Source of the DNA: Thermohalobaculum sediminis
GTDB lineage: Bacteria > Pseudomonadota > Alphaproteobacteria > Rhodobacterales > Rhodobacteraceae
Assembly (NCBI RefSeq): GCF_023487995.1
Contig: NZ_JAMFKN010000002.1
Span: 558,001 to 622,000 of the forward strand
Direction of reading: 5' to 3'
Length of the DNA stretch: 64,000 nt
This document shows, one piece after another, positions 18,191-27,129 of the stretch. Every line of letters starts with the position of its first letter. Position 1 is the first letter of the stretch. The notes below the pieces were generated by a model that was given only the letters and a program-made list of their open reading frames with translations, was not told where the DNA came from and made no database searches. The translations under genes were made by a program, and so were the position numbers.

Positions 18191-18218
18191 AAGGCCCGGC
18201 ACCGCGTGCCGGGCCTTT
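18191..18218. terminator. Bidirectional terminator between DUF1150 and ptsN
   Basis: A 12-bp perfect stem AAGGCCCGGCAC / GTGCCGGGCCTT around a CGC loop, with a T end on the plus strand and the matching A pair at the start for the minus strand. It lies between two convergent transcripts. Confidence 0.75.
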
Positions 18219-18249
18219 CGCGTGGCGGCCTGGACGGCGACGCGCGGGT

Positions 18250-18714
18250 TCAGGCCGCGCGGGAGGCCGAGGGCTCGGTCAGCAGCGCATAGAGCGCCTC
18301 GGCCCGATCGGTCTGCCGCAGCTTGGTCCGCGTCTCGGCATCGCGCAGGAAGCGCGAGACCCGCGCGAGGGCGCGCAGGTGGTCGGCCCCTGCTTCCTCG
18401 GGCGCGAGCAGGGCAAAGACGAGATCCACCGCCTCGCCATCCGCGGCCTCGAAATCCACCGGCCGGTCGAGCCGCGCGAACACCCCGACGATTCGGTCGA
18501 GCCCCTCGATCCGGGCATGCGGGATGGCGACGCCGTAGCCCATGGCGGTCGATCCGAGCTTCTCCCGGGCGATCAGCCCTTCGAAGACGCGCCGCGCGGT
18601 CAGCCCGTAGGCGTCGCGGGCACGGTTTGCGATCTCCTGCAGGACCTGCTTCTTGCCGGACGCCTTGAGCGTGGCGAGCACGGCCTCGCGTGTCACGAGT
18701 TCAGTGAGTTCCAT
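18250..18714 (-). CDS. ptsN: PTS IIA-like nitrogen regulatory protein PtsN
   Basis: A 154-aa EIIA-Ntr protein of the nitrogen phosphotransferase system, which receives phosphate from NPr and regulates other proteins rather than transporting sugar. The phosphorylated histidine lies in GYGVAIPHARI (His66). It sits downstream of hpf, as in the conserved rpoN-hpf-ptsN arrangement of proteobacteria, and shares the minus strand with both. The likely promoter is the one before hpf. Confidence 0.95.
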   Translation of the reverse strand: MELTELVTREAVLATLKASGKKQVLQEIANRARDAYGLTARRVFEGLIAREKLGSTAMGYGVAIPHARIEGLDRIVGVFARLDRPVDFEAADGEAVDLVFALLAPEEAGADHLRALARVSRFLRDAETRTKLRQTDRAEALYALLTEPSASRAA

Positions 18715-18761
18715 GCGGTGTCATCCACCCTCGATCCATCCCGAACGGCCAGCGGCCACGC

Positions 18762-19349
18762 TCAGGCGCGGCCGGCTGCGAACTCGGGATCGATCCACCC
18801 GATGTTGCCGTCGTCTCTCTGAAAGACGACGTTGAGCCGTCCGTTCGCCTCGTTGCGGAAGATCAGGAAGGGCGCGTGCGCCAGCTCCATCCGCATCACC
18901 GCGTCGCCGACCGAATGCGTGCCGATCTCGGTCTTGGTCTCGGCGATGATCACGGGCTGGTCGGCCGCGCCATCGACGCCGGTGTCCTCCTCGTCCTCGC
19001 CGCCCGCAAGCACGTAGGACTGCGCCGGGATCAGCTCGGACGCGTCGCGCTGGTGGTGGTTCTTGAGTCGGCGCTTGTAACGGCGTACCTGCTTCTCGAT
19101 GCGTTCCACCGCCTGCTCGAAGGCGGCATAGATGTCGTCGGCCTGCGCCTGCGCCTGCGCGTGCAGGCCGGTCGAGAGGTCCACCGAGGCATCGCATTTG
19201 AAGAAGTTCCGCGCATCCCGCGAGAAGACGACCGTCGCGCCGACCGCGCGATCGAAGTATTTCGCGACGGCAATGTCCAGGCGATCCTCGACATGGCTGC
19301 GAAGCGCATCGCCAACGTCGATGTGCTTGCCCGAAACCGTGATGTGCAT
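18762..19349 (-). CDS. hpf: Ribosome hibernation promoting factor, long form
   Basis: A 195-aa protein that binds the 30S subunit and, in its long form, dimerises 70S ribosomes into inactive 100S particles in stationary phase. The N-terminal domain starts MHITVSGKHIDVGDALRSHV and ends in the basic stretch KQVRRYKRRLKNHH. An acidic linker (GGEDEEDTG) follows, then the C-terminal dimerisation domain with FLIFRNEANGRLNVVF. The start at 19349 has GGAG upstream and fits the family. It lies between rpoN and ptsN. Confidence 0.95.
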   Translation of the reverse strand: MHITVSGKHIDVGDALRSHVEDRLDIAVAKYFDRAVGATVVFSRDARNFFKCDASVDLSTGLHAQAQAQADDIYAAFEQAVERIEKQVRRYKRRLKNHHQRDASELIPAQSYVLAGGEDEEDTGVDGAADQPVIIAETKTEIGTHSVGDAVMRMELAHAPFLIFRNEANGRLNVVFQRDDGNIGWIDPEFAAGRA

Positions 19350-19468
19350 GATGTCTCCAGCATTTACCGGACCAGGAGCTGGCAACATTCCGGTCCTCCC
19401 CTGCCATTTCCGGCTGCCCCAGGCTGCGCACGGGGATGCGCGGGACCTCTGCGGCCGGAAAGACGCGC

Positions 19469-19497
19469 TACATAAACGCCGACTCGTTTCTGGTCAA
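19469..19497 (-). promoter_or_regulatory. Sigma-70 promoter of hpf-ptsN
   Basis: On the minus strand TTGACC (19497-19492), 17 nt, then TATGTA (19474-19469). The -35 matches five of six consensus positions, the spacing is ideal, and the -10 is fair. It lies about 120 nt before the hpf start, downstream of rpoN, so hpf need not depend on readthrough. Confidence 0.55.
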
Positions 19498-19546
19498 TGA
19501 TAACGGGAATGCGCGAGCGGCGAAATGCAGATCGCCGTAAGCCTTT

Positions 19547-21046
19547 TCAGCCGCGACCGCCCTTGATCCGTCGCCGATCGACCGAGGACGGGATGCGCAG
19601 CGCTGTGCGGTACTTGGCGACGGTGCGGCGCGCGATGTCGATTCCCTCGGCGCGCAGCATCTCGACGATGGCGTCGTCCGACAGGATCGCGTTCGGCGCC
19701 TCGGCGTCGACCAGTGCTCGGATGCGGTGGCGCACTGCCTCGGCGGCGACGCCGTCCTCGCCCCCGGCCGAGCCGCCCAGCGCGTTGGTGAAGAAGAACT
19801 TGAGCTCGAAGATTCCCCGCGGCGTCGCGATGTACTTGTTTGCGGTGACCCGGCTCGCGGTGGATTCATGCAACCCCGTCGCCTCGGCCACCATGCGCAG
19901 GGTCAGCGGCCTGAGGCCGGCGATGCCGATCTCGAAGAACGCCCCCTGCTGGCGCACGATCTCGGTCGCGATCGTCATGATGGTGCGGGCGCGCTGGTCG
20001 AGGCTGCGGATCAGCCAGTTTGCCTGCGCCCGGCGCTCGGCCAGCCATGTCTCGACCTCGGCGCCGCCGCGTCCGACCCGGGCGGCATAGCGCCGGTCGA
20101 TCAGCACGCGGGGCAGGGTGTCGGGATTGAGCTCGATCTGCCACGCGCCGTCGGGCATGCGCCGCATCAGCACGTCGGGCACGACCGTCGCAGCCGTCGC
20201 AGCCGTCGAGGGGCCGAACGCGGCGCAGGGGCGCGGGTCGAGCGCCCGAAGCTCCGCCAGCATGTCGTCATAATCCTCGGCATCGACCCCGCAGAGGCCG
20301 CGCAACCGCCGGTGCTCGCCGCGCCCCAGCAGGTGGAGATTATCGACGAGGCGGCGCATCGCCGGGTCGAGCCGGTCGCGCTCGGCAAGCTGGAGGGCCA
20401 GGCACTCGGCCAGCGACCTCGCGCCCACGCCGGTGGGCTCGCAGCCCTGCACCAGCGCCAGCGCCGCCTGCATCAGGGCTGGGCTCGCGCCAAGCTGCAC
20501 GGCAAGCTCGTCGGTATCCTCGCGCAGGTAGCCGTCGTCGTCGAGCAGACCCACCAGGTGGATCGCCAGCGCCCGCGCCGCGGGCCACGCCCGCATCTGC
20601 CCGATCTGGGCCACGAGATGCTCGCGCAGCGTGATGCCCGCCGCCGTCTCGGGCCAGTGCGCTGGGGCGTCGGAATCCGGCCCCGAGCCGCGCCGCCCGC
20701 CGGCCGGGTGCGATGGCAGGGCGTCGTCCCATCCCGCGCGCGGCGCCGGGCCGGGCTCGGGCTCGAAAAGGTTCTCGGTGCCGGTGTCGAAGGGTTCCGC
20801 GGCGCGGCCGGGGTCGTCGCCCGGCGGCCCGTCGGTCGCCCGCGGCGCGGGGGCAGGCGGCTCGGCGGGCAGTGTTGGCGCGGCGGGGCCGGCCATCGCG
20901 ATCAGGGGGTTCTCCTCGATCTCGCGCTCGACGAAGGCGGCCAGCTCAAGATTCGACATCTGCAGCAGGCGGATTGCCTGCTGCAGCTGCGGCGTCATCA
21001 CCAGCTGCTGGCTTTGCCTCAGCTCGAGCCGAAGTCCCTGGGCCAT
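19547..21046 (-). CDS. rpoN: RNA polymerase sigma-54 factor
   Basis: A 499-aa sigma-54 subunit that directs transcription from -24/-12 promoters and needs an AAA+ activator such as NtrC. The glutamine-rich activator-contact region I reads LRLELRQSQQLVMTPQLQQA. An acidic Pro/Asp-rich region II follows, then the core-binding domain, and the RpoN box RRTVAKYR near the C-terminus. The start at 21046 (MAQGLRLELRQ) fits the family better than the upstream ATG. It follows lptB, the classic lptCAB-rpoN-hpf-ptsN order. A candidate target promoter lies before glnK in this window. Confidence 0.96.
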   Translation of the reverse strand: MAQGLRLELRQSQQLVMTPQLQQAIRLLQMSNLELAAFVEREIEENPLIAMAGPAAPTLPAEPPAPAPRATDGPPGDDPGRAAEPFDTGTENLFEPEPGPAPRAGWDDALPSHPAGGRRGSGPDSDAPAHWPETAAGITLREHLVAQIGQMRAWPAARALAIHLVGLLDDDGYLREDTDELAVQLGASPALMQAALALVQGCEPTGVGARSLAECLALQLAERDRLDPAMRRLVDNLHLLGRGEHRRLRGLCGVDAEDYDDMLAELRALDPRPCAAFGPSTAATAATVVPDVLMRRMPDGAWQIELNPDTLPRVLIDRRYAARVGRGGAEVETWLAERRAQANWLIRSLDQRARTIMTIATEIVRQQGAFFEIGIAGLRPLTLRMVAEATGLHESTASRVTANKYIATPRGIFELKFFFTNALGGSAGGEDGVAAEAVRHRIRALVDAEAPNAILSDDAIVEMLRAEGIDIARRTVAKYRTALRIPSSVDRRRIKGGRG

Positions 21047-21088
21047 CCCGTCTCCCGCGCCCCCCGGCATGGCGCCGGGCGCGGCCCG

Positions 21089-21841
21089 TCAGATGCGGAA
21101 TCCCTCGCCCAGATAGACCCGGCGGACGTTCTCGTCGCGCACCACCTCCTCGGGCGTGCCGCTCATCAGGACGTGACCATCATGCAAGATGTATGCCCGG
21201 TCAATGATCTCGAGCGTCTCGCGCACGTTGTGGTCGGTGATGAGCACCCCGATCCCGCGCTCCTTCAGGTGGCCCACCAGCTCGCGGATCTCGCCGACCG
21301 CGATCGGGTCGATGCCGGCGAAGGGCTCGTCCAGCAGGATGTAGGACGGGTCGGTGGCAAGGCAGCGCGCGATCTCGACGCGCCGCCGCTCGCCGCCCGA
21401 CAGGGCCGATGCGGGCGTGCGCCGCAGGTGCGTGATCGAGAACTCGGCCAGAAGTGCATCGAGCCGGCGGTTGCGCTTGACGCGGTCGCGCTCGACCAGT
21501 TCCAGCACGGCAAGTATGTTGTCCTCGACCGAGAGGCCGCGGAAGATCGAGGCCTCCTGCGGCAGGTAGCCAAGGCCCATCCGCGCGCGGCGGTACATCG
21601 GCAGCAGGCTCACGTCGATCCCGTCCACGACGATCGAGCCCGAATCGCAGGGCACCAGCCCGATCACCATGTAGAAGCAGGTCGTCTTGCCCGCGCCGTT
21701 GGGGCCGAGGAGTCCCACCGCCTCGCCGCGCCTCAGAGAGAACGAGACATCCCGCACCACCGGGCGGCGGCGGTAGGACTTGCCGAGGCCGGTGATCACC
21801 AGCCCCTCCTGCACGGCCCTGACCTGCGAGTTGGCCGTCAT
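21089..21841 (-). CDS. lptB: LPS export ABC transporter ATP-binding protein
   Basis: A 250-aa ATPase that, with LptF and LptG (not in this window), extracts LPS from the inner membrane for transport to the cell surface. Walker A GPNGAGKT at residues 46-53, the signature LSGGERRRVEIAR, Walker B YILLDEPFAGIDP and the switch His in ITDHNVRE are all present. It starts 4 nt after lptA, so the two are probably coupled. Confidence 0.96.
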   Translation of the reverse strand: MTANSQVRAVQEGLVITGLGKSYRRRPVVRDVSFSLRRGEAVGLLGPNGAGKTTCFYMVIGLVPCDSGSIVVDGIDVSLLPMYRRARMGLGYLPQEASIFRGLSVEDNILAVLELVERDRVKRNRRLDALLAEFSITHLRRTPASALSGGERRRVEIARCLATDPSYILLDEPFAGIDPIAVGEIRELVGHLKERGIGVLITDHNVRETLEIIDRAYILHDGHVLMSGTPEEVVRDENVRRVYLGEGFRI

Positions 21842-21845
21842 CGGA

Positions 21846-22364
21846 TCAGTTGTTCTGGCTGGGGGTGAAGACGCTCTTCACGCGGCCCTTGCCCTGGCCG
21901 TCGATCCGGCCGGTGCCGGAATTGAGGTCGATGGTGAGCGACTCGCCCGAGATCGCGTTGCCGCCCTGGGTCAGCACCACGGCGCCGCCCATTCGGACCA
22001 CGCCGCCGGCGACGTCGTACTCGGCCCAGCTTCCCGTCGCGGTCTCGGCGCCGTTCGACAGGAAGACGTTGCCATCGGCGCGCATGTTGCGGATGGCGCC
22101 GGTCTCGCTGTCGGCCTTCTCCTGGGTGTAGGTCACGGCGACGCGGTCGGCGGTCAGGCGCAGCGTGCCCTGCCCCGCGACGACGCTGCCCGCGAAGATC
22201 GCAAGGTTGTTCGCCTGCTGCACCTCGAGGCTGTCCGACGTGATCTCGATCGGCGCGGTCGAGTCGTGCTTGAAGCCGCCGAAGGGGCTCGCGGTCTGGG
22301 CGATTGCGCCACCCGCCGCCAGTGCGGCGGCGACGAGCGCGAGCCGGATCGAGCTGAACAACAC
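21846..22364 (-). CDS. lptA: LPS transport periplasmic protein LptA
   Basis: A 172-aa periplasmic protein that forms the LPS bridge between the inner-membrane LptB2FG-LptC complex and the outer-membrane LptD. It has a Sec signal peptide ending near GAIAQ, then the OstA/LptA repeat: ITSDSLEVQQANNLAIFAGS, LRLTADRVAVTY and GDGNV-like strands. A GTG start at 22364 is preceded by GGGAGG at good distance. It lies between lptC and lptB in the same direction. Confidence 0.93.
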   Translation of the reverse strand: MLFSSIRLALVAAALAAGGAIAQTASPFGGFKHDSTAPIEITSDSLEVQQANNLAIFAGSVVAGQGTLRLTADRVAVTYTQEKADSETGAIRNMRADGNVFLSNGAETATGSWAEYDVAGGVVRMGGAVVLTQGGNAISGESLTIDLNSGTGRIDGQGKGRVKSVFTPSQNN

Positions 22365-22402
22365 GTCATCCTCCCAAAGGCACGCCGGACGGCGGCCCGA
22401 AC

Positions 22403-23074
22403 CTAGCCATCCTTCGACGGAATGAACAGCACGCGCACGCGGTTTTCAAACCAAATATGGGCGTCCGCGATGCCGCCCTCGCCGGCCTCGGCGTGGAAGC
22501 GGCCGGCGTCGATGCTTCCCTCGGGGCCGGTTCCGTGCACCGCGCCGGGGGTCGAGGCGCGCTTGTTGCCGAAATCGATCAGAAGCTCGTCCGTCTCCAC
22601 CCGCTGGCCGTCCGTGGCGAGGATCACGACATCGCCCGTCAGGGTCAGGGTCTGCGCGCGGCGGCGCAGCAGCCCGCTGGTGGCAGAGGCCGTCACCTGC
22701 CGCCCATCGCGCAGGCTCAGCTCGCCGCGCGGCTGCTCCAGCACGATCTCCTCGGGCATGGCCTGGTCGGGCAGCGCCCAGTCGGCCGTCACCACGTAAG
22801 GATCGCCCCCATCCGTGACGCCCGCGAAGCGTGGTTGTTCCAGTCTGAGGCCCGCGCCGAGGCGGGCCAGCTCCTCGGCGGTGAAGAGGTCCGCGACCGT
22901 GCCCCGCTCGCGGCCTTGCAGGAAGATCAGCGCGACCAGCCCCAGCGCGCAGAGCGGCAGCGCCACCTTCATCGCGCGCACGAGCCGCGAGTGCCGCCTC
23001 ACCGACCGCTGCCGCCGATCGAGCGCGCGCAGCGCGCGGCCCGTCTCGCGCGGGGCGGATCCGTCCTCAGCCAT
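22403..23074 (-). CDS. lptC: LPS export protein LptC
   Basis: A 223-aa bitopic inner-membrane protein that passes LPS from LptB2FG to LptA. A basic N-terminal tail, one transmembrane helix (AMKVALPLCALGLVALIFLQ) and a periplasmic beta-jellyroll part are visible, with strands such as LRDGRQVTASATSGLL and LTLTGDVVI. The family is poorly conserved; position between kdsD and lptA supports the call. The ATG at 23074 overlaps the kdsD stop by 8 nt. It is longer than Escherichia coli LptC (191 aa), as is usual in alphaproteobacteria. Confidence 0.85.
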   Translation of the reverse strand: MAEDGSAPRETGRALRALDRRQRSVRRHSRLVRAMKVALPLCALGLVALIFLQGRERGTVADLFTAEELARLGAGLRLEQPRFAGVTDGGDPYVVTADWALPDQAMPEEIVLEQPRGELSLRDGRQVTASATSGLLRRRAQTLTLTGDVVILATDGQRVETDELLIDFGNKRASTPGAVHGTGPEGSIDAGRFHAEAGEGGIADAHIWFENRVRVLFIPSKDG

Positions 23075-24083
23075 CGACGCCCGCGCGCAGGCAGTCGTGG
23101 ACATGGATGATCCCCACCGGCACCGAAGGGGGCGGCGTCTCGCAGACGAACAGGCAGGTGATCTTGCGCCGGTTCATCAGCGCCAGCGCCTCCTGCGCGA
23201 GCTGGTCGGTGCGGATGCTGAGCGGCATGGGCGTGGCCACCTCGTCGGCGCGCCGGGTAAGCAGGCCGTCCATCTTCCGGCGCAGGTCGCCGTCGGTGAT
23301 GATGCCCGTGAGCCGCCCCTTCGCATCGACCGTGCCGGCGACGCCATAGCCCTTCTGCGTCATCACGATCAGTGCCTCCGTCATCGGGGTCGTCTCGGGG
23401 ATCAGCGGCAACGCGGCGCCGGTCGCCATGACGTCCGAGACCTTGACGAGCTGCGCGCCCAGCTTTCCGCCGGGGTGGAAGACGGCAAAACGTTCGGGGG
23501 TGAAGTCGCGCCGCTCCATCAGCGCCACCGCCAGCGCGTCGCCCAGCGCCATCGTCAGCGTCGTCGAGGTGGTGGGGGCAAGCCCCACCGAGCAGGCCTC
23601 GCGCGCCTGCGGCAGCACCAGCGCGATGTCGGCCGCGCGCAGCAGCGCCGAGCCGGGCCGGCTCGCCACCCCGATCAGCGGGATCGAGAAGCGCCGGGTG
23701 TGGGCCACGATGTCGGCAAGCTCGCGCGTCTCGCCCGAGTTCGACAGCACCAGCGCCACGTCCTTCTGCGTCACCATGCCGAGGTCGCCATGGCTCGCCT
23801 CTGCCGGGTGCACGAACTGCGCGGGCGTGCCCGTCGAGGCCAGCGTCGCCGCGATCTTGCGCGCGACATGCCCCGACTTGCCCATGCCCGAGCAGATCAC
23901 GCGGCCCTCGATCGACATGATGAGATCGACCGCGTCGGCAAAGGCCTCGCCCAGCGTACCCGAGTAGAGCGCGAGCGCCTCGGCCTCGGTCGCCAGCACG
24001 CGCCGGCCGGTCTCGATCGCGCGCGCGCGCGCGGCCTCGGCTTCCGCGATGGCGTCGCCCCGATGGCTTTCAGCGAGGGTCAC
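23067..24083 (-). CDS. kdsD: D-arabinose 5-phosphate isomerase (KpsF/GutQ family)
   Basis: A 338-aa enzyme that interconverts ribulose 5-phosphate and arabinose 5-phosphate, the first step of Kdo synthesis for LPS. An N-terminal SIS domain (residues about 40-180) contains GRVICSGMGKSGHVARKIA and PAEASHGDLG. Two CBS domains fill the C-terminal half (GIITDGDLRRKM, GIIHVHDCLRAG). The GTG start at 24083 has AAGGAG 6 nt upstream; longer frames lack a site. The gene leads into lptC-lptA-lptB, linking LPS precursor synthesis to export. Confidence 0.93.
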   Translation of the reverse strand: MTLAESHRGDAIAEAEAARARAIETGRRVLATEAEALALYSGTLGEAFADAVDLIMSIEGRVICSGMGKSGHVARKIAATLASTGTPAQFVHPAEASHGDLGMVTQKDVALVLSNSGETRELADIVAHTRRFSIPLIGVASRPGSALLRAADIALVLPQAREACSVGLAPTTSTTLTMALGDALAVALMERRDFTPERFAVFHPGGKLGAQLVKVSDVMATGAALPLIPETTPMTEALIVMTQKGYGVAGTVDAKGRLTGIITDGDLRRKMDGLLTRRADEVATPMPLSIRTDQLAQEALALMNRRKITCLFVCETPPPSVPVGIIHVHDCLRAGVDG

Positions 24084-24132
24084 GGGCTCTCCTTTTCCGC
24101 GAGGCCGGATGTCGGGGCGTGCGCCCCCGGCA

Positions 24133-24744
24133 TCAGTGCGCGAAGATGTCTTCCTCGGGCCAGCCTGCCAGGTCCAGCATGGCGCGATCCGGCAGGAAAC
24201 GGAAGCAGGCGGCGGCCGTCTCGGCCCGTCCCTCGCGGGTGAGGCGCAGGTCCAGCTCGGCCTTGAGCCGGTGCAAATACAGCACGTCCGACGCGGCATA
24301 GTCGAGCTGCGCCTGCGTCAGCGTCTCGGCGCCCCAATCCGAGCTCTGCTGCTGCTTCGAGATGTCGATCCCGATCAGGTCCTGGCACAGATACCTGAGG
24401 CCGTGGCGGTCGGTAAAGGTGCGCACCAGCTTGGACGCGATCTTGGTGCAGTAGACCGGCCGCGCCACCACGCCGAAGGCATGCGCGAGCACGGCGATGT
24501 CGAACCGGCCGAAATGGAACAGCTTCTCGACCGCCGGATCCGCCAGCAGGCGCGCGAGGTTCGGGGCCTCGCGCTGCCCCGCGCCGATCTGCACGAGATG
24601 CGCCGTGCCGTCGCCGGCCGAGAGCTGCACGAGGCAGAGCCTGTCGCGGTGGGGATTGAGCCCCATCGTCTCGGTGTCGATCGCCACCAAGGGGCCCAGA
24701 TCGAGCCCGTCGGGCAGATCCCGCTTGTGGAGGGTGACGCTCAT
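24133..24744 (-). CDS. Ribonuclease D-like 3'-5' exonuclease
   Basis: A 203-aa DEDDy exonuclease. VAIDTETMGL supplies the first Asp and Glu, FHFGRFDIAVL the next Asp, and YAASDVLYLH the Tyr and last Asp. The protein is only the catalytic domain: the HRDC domains of full-length RNase D are absent, as is common in alphaproteobacteria. Activity on tRNA or other structured RNA is inferred from the family. It sits between tRNA-Leu and kdsD on the same strand. Confidence 0.9.
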   Translation of the reverse strand: MSVTLHKRDLPDGLDLGPLVAIDTETMGLNPHRDRLCLVQLSAGDGTAHLVQIGAGQREAPNLARLLADPAVEKLFHFGRFDIAVLAHAFGVVARPVYCTKIASKLVRTFTDRHGLRYLCQDLIGIDISKQQQSSDWGAETLTQAQLDYAASDVLYLHRLKAELDLRLTREGRAETAAACFRFLPDRAMLDLAGWPEEDIFAH

Positions 24745-24788
24745 CCTCGGCGCGGCGCCTTCTTCTTCGTCATCGTCTGCGAGCGGCG

Positions 24789-24875
<87 letters not shown>

Positions 24876-25075
24876 ACGGAACCGCTCGCCTCGCGGCGCG
24901 TGCGTCATCTAAACGCGCGGGCGGGCGCTGTCAACGGGCGCCGCACGCGATCTTGATCTCGCCCGGCCGGTGCCTGCGGCCATGCGATCCCTTGCCCGGG
25001 CCGGGCCGAGCCGCTATCGGATGGACGCAACGGCCCACCGCTGCGCAAGCGGCATCACAACCGAGGTTGAGCGCC

Positions 25076-26035
25076 ATGACCGAGCAAGCCCCCCTCGTCA
25101 CCATCGTCGGCGGCTCAGGCTTCATCGGCCGCTACATCGCGCAGAACATGGCGCGCCGCGGCTGGCGCGTCCGGGTGGCCGTGCGCCGGCCGAACGAGGC
25201 GATGTTCGTCAAGCCCTACGGTGTCGTGGGCCAGGTCGAGCCAGTGCAGTGCAACGTGCGGGACGACGCCTCGATGGCGCGCGTGATCGCCGGCGCCGAC
25301 GCGGTGATCTACTCGGTCGGCGTGCTGTTCGAGTCGGGCGCGAACCGCTTCGCAGCGGTGCAGGCCGAGGGACCGGCGCGCGCCGCGCGCCTTGCCCGCG
25401 AGGCCGGCGTCGGCCGCTTCGTCCTCATCTCCGCGATCGGCGCGGATGCCGACAGCCCCTCGGAATACGCCCGCACCAAGGCTGCGGGCGAGGCCGGCGT
25501 GCTCGCGGCCTTCCCCGAGGCGGTGATCCTGCGTCCCTCGGTGGTGTTCGGGCAGGAGGATGGCTTCTTCAACCGCTTTGCCGCCATGGCGCGGCTGTCG
25601 CCGGTGGTGCCCATCGTCGGCGGCGCCACGCGCTTCCAGCCGGTCTGGGTGCAGGACGTGGCCGACGCCGCCGCCAAGGCCGCGGCGGGCGAGGCCGCGC
25701 CGGGCGCCTACGAACTGGGCGGCCCGCGGATCTACACGTTCCGCGATCTCGTCTCGCTCACGCTCAGGGTGATCCGCCGCCGCCGGCTGATCCTCGACCT
25801 GCCCTTCTTCATCGGGCGCATCCAGGGCAAGCTCCTGTCGATCCTGCCCAACCCGCCGCTGACCGAGGACCAGGTGCGCCTGCTCGAGAGCGACAACGTC
25901 GTGAGCCCGGGCGCGCGGGGCTTCGAGGCGCTGGGCATCGAGCCGAAGGCCGCCGAAGGGATCATCGAGACCTATCTCTACGCCTGTCGACCCTACGGTC
26001 AGTACTCGCGTCTGACCGAGAACCGCGAAGCCTGA
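25076..26035 (+). CDS. Complex I NDUFA9 subunit-like NAD(P)-binding protein
   Basis: A 319-aa atypical short-chain dehydrogenase related to the NDUFA9 accessory subunit of mitochondrial complex I. The N-terminal nucleotide-binding motif is VGGSGFIGRYIAQNMARRGW, with a basic stretch RVAVRRPNEA after it. Later motifs are VRRPNEAM, EYARTKAAGE (the SDR Tyr/Lys pair reads YARTK) and ILRPSVVFGQEDGFFNRFA. Whether it is part of complex I or acts alone in bacteria is not established. GAGG lies upstream of the ATG. It is convergent with glsB. Confidence 0.88.
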   Translation: MTEQAPLVTIVGGSGFIGRYIAQNMARRGWRVRVAVRRPNEAMFVKPYGVVGQVEPVQCNVRDDASMARVIAGADAVIYSVGVLFESGANRFAAVQAEGPARAARLAREAGVGRFVLISAIGADADSPSEYARTKAAGEAGVLAAFPEAVILRPSVVFGQEDGFFNRFAAMARLSPVVPIVGGATRFQPVWVQDVADAAAKAAAGEAAPGAYELGGPRIYTFRDLVSLTLRVIRRRRLILDLPFFIGRIQGKLLSILPNPPLTEDQVRLLESDNVVSPGARGFEALGIEPKAAEGIIETYLYACRPYGQYSRLTENREA

Positions 26036-26044
26036 TAGCGCGCG

Positions 26045-26293
26045 TCAGGCAATCGCGCGCGCGACCAGCACCAGCAGAACCGCGCCGATCGCCGCGACGA
26101 CGATCTGGTTGACGACCGGCGAGCCGAGGTTGATCGCGACCCCCAGGGCGGGCAGGACGATGCCGCCCACGATTGCGCCCAGAATGCCCCAGACGATGTA
26201 TTTCAGGGGCCCCCCGCCGCCCACGACGAAGCTTGCGAGCCATCCGGCGACGAGGCCGATCAGCAGGGTGGCGATGATTCCCTGAATGGTCAT
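26045..26293 (-). CDS. GlsB/YeaQ/YmgE family stress response membrane protein
   Basis: An 82-aa inner-membrane protein with three hydrophobic segments and glycine-rich motifs (GLVAGWLASFVVGGGGPLKY, WGILGAIVGGIVLPALG), the transglycosylase-associated family. Members respond to acid or general stress in other bacteria; the molecular role is unknown. The ATG at 26293 (MTIQGIIATLLIG) marks the family start and a GGAG-type site precedes it. It follows uppP by 29 nt on the same strand. Confidence 0.9.
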   Translation of the reverse strand: MTIQGIIATLLIGLVAGWLASFVVGGGGPLKYIVWGILGAIVGGIVLPALGVAINLGSPVVNQIVVAAIGAVLLVLVARAIA

Positions 26294-26322
26294 CCGAGGG
26301 TCTCCTTCTCGCGGCGCTCCCC

Positions 26323-27129
26323 TCAGGAATACGCGAGCGCGAGCAGGAGCGTTCCAAGCGCGAGCCGGTAGAGCACGAAGGGCGTCATCGTCCAGCTGGC
26401 CCGGAACATCCGCATCATGACAGAGAGCGCCGCCAGCGCCGCCATGCACGAGAGGGCCGCGCCGAGCAGCAATTCACCGCCCACCGCGAAGCTGCCAGCG
26501 CTCACCAGTTCGGCGCTCTCCAGCACCACCGCCGCCAGCGTCACCGGCACCGCCATCAATAGCGAGATGCGCGCCGCCTCGTCGCGGCGGAACCCCAGCG
26601 CGCGGGCCGTCATCATCGTGATGCCCGACCGGCTGGTGCCCGGAACCAGCGCCAGCGCCTGTGCGAAGCCCATCGCCAGCGCGTCGCGCAGGCCCCAGTC
26701 GGCACCGATCCGCCGCTCGGCGCCGAAGCGGTCGGCAAGCCACAGCGCCACACCCCAAAGGATCGTCGTCCAGCCGATCACCTCGACCACGCGCAGCGCA
26801 TCCATGGCGCCCGCAAGCTTCAGGCCCAGCCCGGCGACGAGCGCGGGCAACGTCGCGATCCCGACGAGGAGCGCCGTGCGCGCCTCGGCGCCGCGGCGTT
26901 GCCCGGAGGCGATCTGCAAGGTGCCGCGCCCCAGCACGGCGACGTCGCGGCGGAAGTAGATGCAGACAGCCACCAGCGTGCCCAGATGCACGGCGACGTC
27001 CATCATGAGCCCCTGGTCCGGCCGTCCGGTCATCAACGGCCACAGGATCAGGTGCCCCGAGGACGAGATCGGCAGGAATTCCGTCACCCCCTGGATCAGG
27101 GCGAGCATGATGATGTCGAAGAGCGCCAT
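26323..27129 (-). CDS. uppP: Undecaprenyl-diphosphatase
   Basis: A 268-aa integral membrane phosphatase (BacA/UppP) that recycles undecaprenyl diphosphate to the monophosphate carrier for peptidoglycan and LPS O-chain synthesis. The family signatures LIQGVTEFLPISSSGHLIL at the N-terminus and LALVPGTSRSGITMMTARAL in the middle carry the catalytic Glu, Ser, His and Arg residues. About seven to eight membrane helices follow. It is divergent from gltD across a regulatory region. Confidence 0.96.
   Translation of the reverse strand: MALFDIIMLALIQGVTEFLPISSSGHLILWPLMTGRPDQGLMMDVAVHLGTLVAVCIYFRRDVAVLGRGTLQIASGQRRGAEARTALLVGIATLPALVAGLGLKLAGAMDALRVVEVIGWTTILWGVALWLADRFGAERRIGADWGLRDALAMGFAQALALVPGTSRSGITMMTARALGFRRDEAARISLLMAVPVTLAAVVLESAELVSAGSFAVGGELLLGAALSCMAALAALSVMMRMFRASWTMTPFVLYRLALGTLLLALAYS

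Noticed and set aside
19727-21868. A 713-codon plus-strand frame across rpoN and lptB
   Set aside because: It spans two well-identified minus-strand genes and has no recognisable domain.
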